This document shows, one piece after another, positions 1 to 12,519 of a DNA stretch of 64,000 nt. Source of the DNA: Trifolium pratense. Taxonomy: Eukaryota; Streptophyta; Magnoliopsida; Fabales; Fabaceae. The notes beneath the pieces are model-generated. The model worked only from the letters and a program-made list of their open reading frames with translations, had not been told where the DNA came from and made no database searches. Position 1 is the stretch's first letter. Each line of letters starts with the position of its first letter. Position numbers and translations under genes: made by a program. The stretch lies in contig NC_060059.1 in the NCBI RefSeq assembly GCF_020283565.1, forward strand, positions 14,763,501-14,827,500, written 5' to 3'.

Positions 1-800
1 TACCCTATAAGTTTTTGTTGAGGCCCCAAAAAATGGAGGCCCGACATATGTAGCACACTTTGCACATACTCATAGCCGGCCATGAGTATTGCATATAATT
101 TTTTTTAGAATTGAGCCTAACTAAAATCTTACAAAATTGATTTGTAAGTTGAGAATTATCTTTTACTTATAAATTTATGTTTAGACCAACTCACATCCGA
201 ATTATGACTTATTAGTTAACAATTTTATTAGAAAGACATTGCACATAATCGTCATGGCAAAAGTTAATATCCATAAGGGTTTTTTTATGCACAGTGCATA
301 AGGCCTTGGCAACCATTAGATTTTTTTTACACGTGTATTAATCATAGCCTTCTTCAGCTCACACTCACCACTACGATCACGATCTATGCAAGAGGCGGAG
401 CCACCGTGACCTCGCAAACTGAAATCAGACCACCATTCCGATCGCCACTACGATCACGAGCGTGAGCATCACAACCACCAACAAATTCAAGCATGTAACA
501 GAACACAAAAACGAAAACAAAAAGCTTGCTCAATTTCGGCCACATTTTATATGCGATTCGATCACCGATTTCGAAAAATAATACCGGAAACATTCATAAA
601 ATCGAACGACGATCAAAACGGTATAAAGAACGTCGAGTTTCGTTGATTATTGAGGGAGAACGAACCGGGTCAACGAACCGGGTCGTCGCGACCCGTTTCT
701 GCAGAAAAATGGGTGAGGAAGATGATGAACAGTGACGCGCCTCCACGCCCACTCTCACTGGCGGCGCGTGGGGGCGCGTGCGGTGCCAAGGAGACTCCAA
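1..800. other. No gene recognised; GC-richer stretch at 340-800
   Basis: No open frame here matches a family I know, and no intron-exon pattern is evident. The part from about 340 to 790 is noticeably more GC-rich than its surroundings and could be a captured host fragment. At 277-310 a short palindromic motif (TTATGCA, spacer, TGCATAA) follows GGGTTT. A similar motif occurs in inverse orientation near 4340-4389, so both could be ends of one larger transposon, but no matching target duplication is visible. Confidence 0.4.
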
Positions 801-1089
801 TTTTTTTTATTGTTTTTACATAAAAATAGTAAATAATTTTCTGGAAATTTTGGGACCGGTTAGGTATTTTTCTGAGATCTGGAACTATTTTTAGTTAATT
901 AAATGAGGTAAATATGCTTTTATAAATATCAGATATTAATAAAATTTTCCCAAAATTTTATTTAGGGTATTTTGAATTATTTGGAACGGTTGGAGATACC
1001 TCACTCTCTCCGGTTTTATATCGTCTTAAAAATTTTAATTTATTTCACAATTTTTATTAAGGGTTAAATATGTTTTTGGAGAACAACTC

Positions 1090-1495
1090 TTTGAAACCAT
1101 TCCACAGCAAAAATGGTTTCATACCGTTATACACTGAAACCATTAGTCTAGTTAAATGGTTTCATGGCGTTATACATCAAAACCATTATTATAGTTAAAT
1201 GGTTTTATATGAGCATTAGTGTCAAGATGTTATACACTGAAACTATTAGTCTTGTTAATTGGTTTCAAGATGTTATACACTGAAACCATTTGTCTAGTTA
1301 AATGGTTTCATACTGTTATACACTGAAACCATTAGTCTTGTTATTTGGTTTCAAGATGTTATACACTGAAACCATTAGTCTGGTTAAATGGTTTCATAGC
1401 GTTATACACTGAAACCATTATTTTAGTTAAATGGTTTCATATGGGCATTAGTGCCAAGATGTTATACACTGAAACCATTGTTATTAAGTAAAACA
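1090..1495. repeat. Minisatellite of palindromic units (GAAACCATT...AATGGTTTC)
   Basis: About nine units of roughly 43 bp. Each contains GAAACCATT, a 10-13 nt spacer and AATGGTTTC, followed by a linker of the type TACTGTTATACACT. Every unit can fold into a small hairpin. The same hairpin motif with a different linker builds the core of the element at 1731-3810. The DNA just left of this block (about 815-935) also resembles 2380-2465 inside that element, so the two blocks probably come from related transposons. Confidence 0.85.
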
Positions 1496-1631
1496 TCACA
1501 TAACCATTTTACAAAACCATGCTACATAAAGCAAAAAATCATATAAAGCAATTAGGGTTAGTTTAGTTGAAAAAAATTTGGATAGTATGCATGAGATATT
1601 GGATTCGATCATTTTTTTATTGTAAAGAAAA

Positions 1632-3810
<2,179 letters not shown>

Positions 3811-3867
<57 letters not shown>
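3811..3867. repeat. (AT)n microsatellite, right of the fold-back element
   Basis: AT dinucleotide run directly following the right terminus of the inverted-repeat element; the counterpart of 1637-1730. Confidence 0.95.
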
Positions 3868-3869
<2 letters not shown>

Positions 3870-4074
3870 ATTAATGTATGAGATTTTATTTATATTGTGA
3901 TTATGATTGATAAAACTTAAAATTAAATTGTATGTTTGACAAGTATGCTTTATATATACTTGAACCATTCGTTATTATGTTGGGATTCGAGGGGGTGTAT
4001 GACGAAAATTAATTAAAAATGGATTTTTATAATATATACTTCAAAGAAACAAAAGTTATTATTTAATTGGAAAC

Positions 4075-4275
4075 GGGGGGCGCGCTAGAAATTTGGGGGG
4101 TGCGCTAGAAGTTTGGAGGAGGGAAAAAAATTGGGGACGCGCTAGAAATCTAGGGGAGGAAAAAAAAATTGGGGGGCTCACAAGAAATCTAGGGAAAAAA
4201 AACTAGGGGGTGCGCTAAGCAAATGAGGGGCGCGCAAGTAATGAGGTAGTATATGGGGGGCGCGCGAGTAATGAA
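4075..4275. repeat. Degenerate G-rich repeats (GGGGGGCGCGCTAGAAAT)
   Basis: Several imperfect copies of a G-rich unit with CGCGCTAGAAAT and runs of five or six G, separated by A-rich stretches. GCGCGT/CGCGC motifs also occur at 740-785 and 3575-3675. No coding potential seen. Confidence 0.6.
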
Positions 4276-4559
4276 TTGCCTAATTTTGGGCTTGGGCTGA
4301 CTTTTGGTGTAGGAAGCAAATATGGTGGGTGTAGGAAGCAAGTTTATGCATGGTGCATAAGTTTGGGCTTATGCACCATAACCAAACCCAATCGACATAT
4401 GTCTTTTTATCGGAATCATCTTTATTTAGAATTTTAGATTATTAATAAAATGTCTTTAACATCTTGTATCAACAACGAGCGTTGCTAAATATTACAAATA
4501 TTGTATTATATTCAAGCTTAGAATCGATTTGCATCTCATTTAAACGCTCTTAATTTTTT

Positions 4560-4690
4560 TTTTTGATAGACGAAATGATAAAATTACTAAAACTCACATG
4601 AATAAAGTTTAGTGACCTGAGTTCGAACCCCGATCGTGACGCCCGACACTAACGATTTCGATATTTCTATCGGTTAATCTATGATTTATG
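4560..4690 (+). mobile_element. SINE-like fragment with RNA polymerase III B-box motif
   Basis: Contains GAGTTCGAACCCC, a good match to a tRNA-type B box, followed by a segment (GACGCCCGACACT, then CGATTTCGATATTTCT) that recurs with changes at 27400-27460 in an ASCH-gene intron. The shared order of motifs indicates one dispersed repeat family. Boundaries are approximate and no target duplication was identified. Confidence 0.4.
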
Positions 4691-4790
4691 GACCATTTAA
4701 ATGCTCTTTCTTTAAACACTCTTGAGATGTTTTTTACAAACTTTTATACATACACATAAGATGTAAGATGTTAGAATTACTTTTGGTAAT

Positions 4791-4941
4791 TACTCCCTCC
4801 GATCCAAAATATAAGAGAAAGTCTACTTTTTAGATTTATTGAAAATCTAATGTATGTTATTCATAATATAGTCTAGATATATTAGATTCTCAATTAATCT
4901 AAAAACTAAACTTCTTCTTATATTTAGAACCGGATGAAGTA
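4791..4941. mobile_element. Stowaway-like MITE
   Basis: Terminal inverted repeats TACTCCCTCCGATCC at the left and GGATGAAGTA at the right, with the arms continuing as AAAATATAAGAGAAAGT against its complement. About 150 bp, A+T-rich, TA at each end. The termini are typical of plant Stowaway-type elements. Confidence 0.7.
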
Positions 4942-5352
4942 ATAGTTAAATATAGAAATTTGATCAAATAAAATCACTTTATATTATATTTAATTCACTT
5001 TTAGTTACTACTACTTTGATTAGAAATCTCTTAGGGTTGAATTGGAATAATGTGTGAGTTTAGCTTTAGCATACTACATATAAGTGATAGCGATTAATGT
5101 GATAAGGTGTCTAAAATAAGGAATATTGTACTTATCACATGATGATCAGTGAGTGTTGGGTGGGTGCAACTGCAGCGGGACATGTTCTGTTTCAAATTTT
5201 GAACTAACCACATGCTATTGCTGCCTGCCTTTGACTGTCTGGTTTAGCACGTGATTCGTTTGATGACTGTCTGAAATGAACAAACACCGTTAAAAATTAA
5301 ACTGTTCTTTATGCTCAAAAGTGAAACTTTCTTTAATTAAAACTTTAAATAA

Positions 5353-5612
5353 TACTCCTTTCGTCTCAATTTGATTGATACAGTTGACTGTTGTGTATTA
5401 TTCACATATGTTGCTTTCACTTTATTTTTCTACTAATAAACAAACATAAATTGCATATAAGATGTTGTTTGATTCGTCTCGATGAGTATTTTCAAAATAT
5501 CAAATTTTTATAATTTTTACTATTATACAATTAAAAATATTAATTGTCAACGTTATGCATAGGCATGCGTAAAACAGTCAACTTTGTCAATCAAATTGGG
5601 ACGGAGGGAGTA
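5353..5612. mobile_element. Stowaway-like MITE
   Basis: Left end TACTCCTTTCGTCTCAATTT and right end AATTGGGACGGAGGGAGTA are imperfect inverted repeats. The arms extend through TTGATTGA and CAGTTGACTG to matching complements near 5570-5590. About 260 bp. No open frame of interest inside. Confidence 0.75.
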
Positions 5613-6243
5613 TCACCGAAGAACATTTACATGAGATAATACAAGTCTTTTTTATTCTTTTTGTAATAAAATTTTGGTTCTTTTAGAGTTTTACACACCG
5701 ATTAAGAAAAATTCCATTTAGTCGTAATTATAAGAAAATAATATTTATTTGAGATAATACGAGTCTCTTTTACACTTTTATTCTAAAATTTTGGTCTTTT
5801 TTTATAGTTTTACACACGCAGTACTAGTAATAAAAATCGAAAAATTAAGTCATTTTTACTCTTACTTTATTAAGAAAGATAATTTATTTAATGAATGTTT
5901 TAGTTTTTTATTTTTGTGTAATGAATGTTTTAGTTTTTGCAAGGGTATAAATGATAAAACATCATTAATTACTTTGATTTCTTAAAAGAACCAAATATTT
6001 GGGACGAAGGGAATAGTTTAACTAATACAAAGTATTATGGAACCACTTGATGCCATAACTGACCCCGAACTAGATTAAATTGATGGTGAAAGGCAAAAAA
6101 AAATACAAAGTATTATGGATTCAATTTCTGGTTTAGGAAAATTTGCCGCTCATTTAAATCATATATAAGGCACAAGGTATTAATTTGTATTAGTCTCAAT
6201 AGTTGTGTGCATATGATACTTGGTAAACTTAAAAAATAGATCA

Positions 6244-6345
6244 CATCGCATTTTATACGCAGTGATCAAGGTTCGAACCTCAAACACCTCACTTATTCAT
6301 CTCATGGATGAAATTTCTAGTCACTAAACTCTACCTAACAAACAA
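6244..6345 (-). mobile_element. SINE-like fragment (tRNA-type)
   Basis: On the minus strand the piece reads TAGTGACTAGAAATTTCATC, then an internal spacer, then GAGGTTCGAACCTTGATC. The second motif matches a polymerase III B box. The same arrangement recurs at 6525-6642 and 45592-45705, which supports a SINE family. Ends approximate. Confidence 0.45.
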
Positions 6346-6524
6346 AAAAGATATTTTTATATTGAAATAATAATGTATAAAAAAGTTAAATTTGCTTATA
6401 ATAATGACCAGAGAGATTACTCTGTCTCTTGTTTTCTAATAAAATAAAAATATAATTTTGATATTGATATTAAACTTATTAAAAAGTTATAATAAAATAA
6501 AGGGTGAGTCCCGTGAGCTTAGTT

Positions 6525-6642
6525 TAGTTAGCGAGGACATTGCATTATATATACAAGGGGCAAATCTTGAACTCCGATCATCCCACTTATCCACTTTTAA
6601 GATAGAATTTCTAGCCACTAAGCTATTTAACCAAAAAAAATA
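6525..6642 (-). mobile_element. SINE-like fragment (tRNA-type), second copy
   Basis: Minus strand: AATAGCTTAGTGGCTAGAAA (A-box-like) followed about 45 nt later by GGAGTTCAAGATTTGCCCC, a mutated B-box region. Same layout as the copy at 6244-6345 and the better preserved copy at 45592-45705. Confidence 0.45.
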
Positions 6643-6908
6643 AAATAAATTAAAGGATCGTGACAACGATTACTTAAGGACACTTATTACAAAAGAAAAC
6701 TAACAAAATTAAAGATAAAATTAATGTTGAGAAAATAACTTTTTATATTTTTAGATATAATATACATAAGTCGATCACAAGATGAAATTTCTTTATTAAT
6801 GTGCTTATTTGGTGCCCCCAAGACACTCATTAAAATATTTTCCTAAACTAAATACTACTAATTTAGTGACGTTGAATTTAACATTGCAAATATAAAACAT
6901 ACAATAGA

Positions 6909-7294
6909 TCACTTTGTTCAGTTTACTTATTCAGCATGTGGTTTTCGATCGCGCCGTTCCTTTATACAATTCATTTGACTAGTTTGTGGGTGTGTTGTGT
7001 GGAACGAAAGAAACCATAGATTGTTCAAAGGCTCAACAAACTCATTACATCACATGTTAGACAAGATCAAGATTTTTTCTTATAGGTGGTTGAATGTGAC
7101 GAGTATTACTTTAGCTTTAAATTACCATAACTGATGGTTTATTCCTTTGTTTTGTTTGGGTCTTGTATCATTTGCTCTTTTGGAATTCTATCTATGACTC
7201 TTTTGTAATCTTTCATAATCTCCTTCGGTACATCTTGTACCGAGGAGATTAATTGAATTTATTAATATGTGTGTCTCATTTTGCCTTGTTAAAA
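6909..7294 (+). mobile_element. 5'-truncated LINE, 3' end only, with exact TSD
   Basis: A frame running through about 6963-7130 reads the C-terminal end of a plant LINE reverse transcriptase: CVVWNERNHRLFKG, then DKIKIFSYRWLNV, then LALNYHN and a stop. This resembles the region after the zinc-binding zf-RVT domain. An in-frame stop lies upstream of CVVW, so the piece is dead. It is followed by a 3' UTR-like stretch and an A run. The 15-bp sequence AAAACATACAATAGA occurs at 6894-6908 and again at 7295-7309, as expected for target-primed insertion. The element lacks nearly all of its ORF, endonuclease and polymerase core included. Confidence 0.8.
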
Positions 7295-7680
7295 AAAACA
7301 TACAATAGAAATAGAAATTAATTTGAAATTATATGAGCAAAATGGGAGAATTTTTTTACATTAACTAAAACTCAAATTCGCTAATTTTACGGAGATCAAA
7401 GAAAATAATCAAATCACCTTTTACCATGAAATCAAAGGGAAAAAAATGTACTGAAAAAAAAATTTGTTTCCCAATTTTTGTCATCATAAACCCAAACACA
7501 TATCTCTGGGGGCAGAGTGCAGTGGAAATCATCATCACTTCCTCTGCCACGTTTGCCAGTGACCAACTTTTCATTAAAGCACATAATGGAATCCACCTTC
7601 CACTATGACGTTATTTAGCGACAAGTGCTAGTAATATTTCGTCAAAAAAGAAAACTTATTCACTCTAATGTTTTATTTTT

Positions 7681-8023
7681 GGTTTAACTATACATTTGGT
7701 CCCTTACGTTTATTTTAGGTTTCAATTTGGTCCCTTACGTTTAAAAAGTGTCAATTTGGTCCCTTACGTTTATTTTACGTTTCAAGTTAGTCCTTTCCGT
7801 CAATTTTGTCACATGTGGCAGTCAATTTGCATACGTGGACTGACACGTGGCACTTGGACACGCTGACACGTGTACTGTTCAAACGGTGTTAGTGACAAAA
7901 CTAACGGAAAGGACTAACTTGAAACCTAAAATAAACATAAGGGACCAAATTGATACTTTTTAAACGTAAGGGACCAAATTGAAACCTAAAATAAACGTAA
8001 GGGACCAAATGTGTAGTTAAGCC
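7681..8023. mobile_element. Mutator-type MITE with 9-bp target duplication
   Basis: Nearly perfect inverted arms of about 130 bp built from repeats of TTGGTCCCTTACGTTTA; the ends are GGTTTAACTATACATTTGG and its counterpart GGCTTAACTACACATTTGG. The 9-mer TTTATTTTT lies at 7672-7680 and at 8024-8032, an exact target duplication of the length made by Mutator-like transposases. The centre contains ACACGTGG/GACACGTGT motifs. No coding frame. Confidence 0.85.
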
Positions 8024-8039
8024 TTTATTTTTTACATAC

Positions 8040-10040
8040 ACTCACTTTTTATTGAATAAATTTAAGTGGCTCTTCTCATATAAAATATATACGGTTTTAA
8101 ATTGCGGTCTCCCTCCACAATTGCGACCGCAGTATTGCTGATGCGGTTGTGGTGTGAGCTTAGTTCACGTGTACGAATCCATCGTAACCGCATCAGACAT
8201 TTTCGGCTATGTTCGTTAAAATTTTCCCTAAAAAAATAAAATTTATGAATTTTAAATCTTAATTTGTGTCAAATCTAATGAAAAATCTTACTTTTAACAA
8301 TCTTTCAACCGTGTATTTTAAAAACATTCAAATTAGTGTTTATGGAATAAACTAAGACTATGCAATGATGGATAAATAGTGTAATTACATAGTAGTTTCA
8401 TTATATATAGCTTGTGAAATTTCAAAATGATTTCATGCCGCAACAGCCGCATTGCGCGCTGCGGCAACCACAATGAACGCATTCACAACAACCGCAACCG
8501 TTACCGTAACCGCGACCCCAACCGCAATTTAAAACCTTGCCTCACATTAAATAACACACAATAAAAAAATAAATGTTAAAACAAAAACATCATAGCTGAG
8601 TGTTGTTGCTAACAATGTTATTGCATCATGACTTATCTAATTATTGAAAGGTTAGAGTATGCTTGGTTTCAAAGAAAGAAATAGAGAAAGAGAGAAAAAT
8701 ACGGAAATTTTGGATTAACTTATAGTACTTCTTCCTCCGTCCTATTTTATAAGAAATGTTTTGACTAAATGCACTATATATATGTGTCTTGTTTTGACCG
8801 TATTTTTCTAAAAGTATATAAATATAAATATTACTATCATATAATTATATAAGATCTTTTTTAATTTATTTCAATAAATATTTTCAAAATAACAAAAATT
8901 TATAATTTTTATTAATAAATAATTAAATATATTCAATTAATTCTTATATTTTAAAACAAAGAGAGTCCTATTAAAAAAAAAACCCCCCCACAACTACATT
9001 GTATGGAAAAACAAGGGAGACCGCACTGTCTCCCACGAGCAACTTTTGTTAGAATAGGATTTCATAATATGATAGTTGTAGTAACTGTTAACTAATTTTT
9101 GTAGGGTTCGACCATAGAAAAAACTAAACTAAATTTTGTAGTGTCTAATCTCAATTAAGATATACTATTTTGTCTTCATTTCTTATATTTTTCACTTCTT
9201 TTTTTTATTTTATTTTTTTGACGAATCACATAAAAATTTCTCGCCCACATAATTTTCTTTGCAGCTTGCCTTGCCATTTGTCTTCATTTAATCATTTAAT
9301 CGGTAGTTGATTTGCTGATACCTGCGGAGAATAATTTGTTTGGTAAATTAAGCCATCATAAGCATGTGCATTATATATATCAATCAAGACAAGATTCTTC
9401 GTTAGTTACAGCACAAGACATTTTATTAGACTTTGAACATACCAGAACTTCAACTTGCATGATTTTCAATATTTTATATTATTTCTAAATAGTAAATATA
9501 ATTGAGTTTTCAATATGAAATTAATATTTTATATTGTAAGTCATTTGAGAAAATGTTTCGAAAATATGTGACATTGTTCTTGCTTCTTTTTTTGACAGGG
9601 ACATTTCCTAGCTTAAAAATTGGATTTCAAGTTTTTTTTTTTACAACTTATGGACTTTAGATGTAATTAGTCGTTAAAATATAATACACGAAATAGAACG
9701 GCGTGATTTTGAGGCTAAGCAACTCAAATTTCTATTTTTCATTTTTTAAACACATGATCTCTGTTTTAATATGAGCAAGATTCATGGAGCATCATCACCT
9801 TAATAATTTTAAATTAATTTTAAAAATAATAAGGTATATTTTTAGTCTTTTTTTTTAATCAATATTTTTAGTCTATTTAAATTTTTTTGTCAACCTTTTT
9901 TAAATGTTTATTAAGTTAATAAAACATAATTAATTTAATAAAAATGTTGACATAGTCAAGTTTATTTATTTTTTATATTTCCAAAAATTTATAGTAGTAC
10001 GTACATCATCAACTTTAAAAACTATTTTTAAACAAAAAAA
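8040..10040. other. Intergenic, no gene seen
   Basis: A+T-rich DNA without a frame or splice pattern that I can assign. Near 8120-8530 there are scattered GCGGTTG/CCGCAACC motifs resembling a degenerate inverted repeat, and 8725-8965 has CTTCCTCCGTCC and a distant partial complement, possibly an eroded MITE. Confidence 0.5.
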
Positions 10041-10043
10041 AAA

Positions 10044-10253
10044 CTTAATTAGTCTATTGGTCCCTTAAAGATATTTTAGATTTCACAATGGTCCCTTAAA
10101 GAAAAAAAAGTCCAGATTGATCCCTTAAAGACACGTCCGTTTCTCACATTGGTTCTTTTCGTCAATTTTTTAAGGGACCAATCCGAACTTTTTTTCTTTA
10201 AGGAACCATTGTGAAACTTAAAATAACTTTAAGGGACCAATAAATTAATTAAG
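10044..10253. mobile_element. Short MITE with GGTCCCTTAAAG arms
   Basis: Inverted ends CTTAATTAGTCTATTGG and its complement near 10235-10253. The arms continue through TCCCTTAAAG and TTTCACAATGG. About 210 bp. The design (repeated GGTCCCTTA motifs in inverted arms) resembles the element at 7681-8023, and A runs flank both sides. Confidence 0.7.
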
Positions 10254-10760
10254 AAAAAAAAAGTAATATTCTACGTGCAGTTCTGGGAAAACAAATGATA
10301 GCGCATGTAGTAGGGTTGGCCCAAAAAGATTCAACTGTTTTTTATAATGGTTTTTGATTTTTATTTAGGTTGCTGAGAAAGATTCCAACATCGACCTAGT
10401 GATTTAATTTTTGTGTTAAAAAATTGGATAGTTGTTAGAGCAATAATTGAAGGGTCTACCAAATGTTAACCCACAACATCTCCACATGTCCTAACTGATA
10501 AGCAAGGTCCTACCCATGTGACCCATAATTTAACTATTATCTACTTGTAGCTAAAAAATAAAGAGTCCTAATACTAAGAGATATTTAAAACCAAACAAAG
10601 TGGATAGAATAGGATTATCATTTATTAATTATAAGTGGGGTATCACATTCATATCAGTTAGTCTTTAATATATTTTTGGAGGAGGAGTCATCAGAATCTA
10701 ATAATGAAGAAATACTAACATTTATCAACAAAAAATAATAATAATAAATTTTTTTTTTTT

Positions 10761-10942
10761 GGCAAATGCTAAATAGTGCACCGGGCACTCTTTAAACCCT
10801 TAAATAGTAAGTTTTTTATAGAATTTTTATGGAAATGCGTAAAGTCAATGCATTGGTAATTGGAGTGTTTAATTTTTTGAATAAAAAGTTTCTTTTAATG
10901 GAATGCTTAAAGAGTGCCCCGGGGGCACTCGTTAGCAAGACC
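10761..10942. mobile_element. Mutator-type MITE with subterminal palindromes, copy 1
   Basis: Left end GGCAAATGCTAAATAGTGC with the palindrome GTGCACCGGGCAC; right end is the complement of GGTCTTGCTAACGAGTGCC with GTGCCCCGGGGGCAC. About 180 bp. Runs of T flank both ends, consistent with a 9-bp T target duplication. Same family as the copies at 10962, 26484 and 26900. Confidence 0.75.
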
Positions 10943-10961
10943 TTTTTTTTTATAAAAATAA

Positions 10962-11135
10962 GGGTCATGCTAACTAGTGCCCCCGGGGCACTAGTTAAGG
11001 ATACAAAAAAAGTAATTTTTGCATTGAAAATGACACTTTTTATACTTTACAAACATTAACTACACAAGTTTCAATATAATTTTACTATAATTAGTATCCT
11101 TAACTAGTGCCCCGGGACACTAGTTAGCATTTTCC
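10962..11135. mobile_element. Mutator-type MITE with subterminal palindromes, copy 2
   Basis: Ends GGGTCATGCTAACTAGTGCC and complement of GGAAAATGCTAACTAGTG. Each end is followed by CCCCGGGGCACTAGTTA-type palindromes and GGATAC. The flanking 9-mers at 10953-10961 and 11136-11144 are both TAAAAATAA. The exact duplication fixes both boundaries. Confidence 0.9.
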
Positions 11136-11710
11136 TAAAAATAATAATGCACTAATGAATGTAGTTGTGGTGTCACTGGTGTGAGGTGTGCTGTTAAGGA
11201 AGTTAGGAGTATCTTACGTACCAGTCAGTCTTTCTCGTGACCATCAAGTAAACCTGGACTAGACAACACTTACAAGAGTGAAGCCCACGTCACTGTATTT
11301 TTTATTTTTCTATATTTTCCAATAAATTCAATTACTAAATTTAAATATCTTAGTCAAAATATTATAAAAAAATTTAATGAGTGTTTTATTGGTCAAGAGT
11401 TGGGGTTGGGAGGAGAGTCGTCAAAATTTCGCCGGACTAATCGGTCGGCTCATCAGTCCACAAACTTGGATGGATTGGGACTAAAAAACTTAGCCAAGTG
11501 CAATTGAGCCGTTTGGGGTTCAAGCTCATGTAGTCGATATGAAAATTGGGTTGGGCCGGGCAAGTCTTTAGACCGGTTCATTATTAAAAAATATGTCAAT
11601 TATTGTAAAAATAATATTGAATAACATAAAAAATTAGTATTTAATTAAAAATTTATTATATAAAATGGGTCGGGCTAGCCCAAATGGCCCATATGGACCG
11701 GGCCAAAATC

Positions 11711-12511
11711 CAGGGGCGGAGCCAGGAATTAAAACTTGGGGGGACCAAGTCCAACAAGTTTAATTTCGAAGAGAAAAAATAAATTTTAATGTTAAATATA
11801 TACAAATAATTTTAGAATTTATAAGTAAATGAAATAAGTGAATTATTTTTTACCTAACCATCTTTAAACTTAATTTTTTCAATTAAATTTAGAATATAGC
11901 AGTGCGAAGAAATATATCATGTGAAAAGACAAAAAAACACTTAAAAAGAGATTATAAAAATTATAGTAAAAAAAATTCATTTTGATACAATATTTTTCCA
12001 GTAACGTATCTCTTTTAGAAAGATATTATTAACGATGAGTATTTTTTTAATAAGGTGAATATTTTGGTACTTCGGAATTTAGTTGAATACTCTCATAGAT
12101 AAAATTGAATGTCATGTCATATTTTATATTAATTATATTAAAATGTCATTTTAAATACATTTTTGTCTATGAGATATTGATACCTAACTAAATATCACGG
12201 TAAAAAAAATCATATTTTAATAATTCAACATTTATGATTAATGTTGGTGTAAGAATTATTTTATCTATTCATAAATACAAATTAAATCTATGATAAAATG
12301 GGAGTAGTAATCTTTCATATATGTCTATTTTAATATTCTTTTATGTGATCAAGGATATGGCTTTTTATCAGCAAAAAGAAAATATGTATACAGGCAAATA
12401 AAAAATGTACATAAGCCTAATTTAATAGTATATCAATATAGTGTAAAAAAAAGTTGGAAATGTTGGGGGGGACTGTGGCCACCCCTTGCCCCTACTGTGG
12501 CTCCGCCACTG
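11711..12511. mobile_element. Non-autonomous hAT element with 8-bp target duplication
   Basis: Terminal inverted repeats CAGGGGCGGAGCCAGG (left) and, on the other strand, CAGTGGCGGAGCCACAG (right). The 8-mer CCAAAATC flanks both sides (11703-11710 and 12512-12519). Length 801 bp with no transposase frame. It lies inside an older repeat: the surrounding 11400-11700 and 12520-12620 carry GGGCCGGGC and CTAGCTCG-type motifs typical of another degenerate element. Confidence 0.9.
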
Positions 12512-12519
12512 CCAAAATC

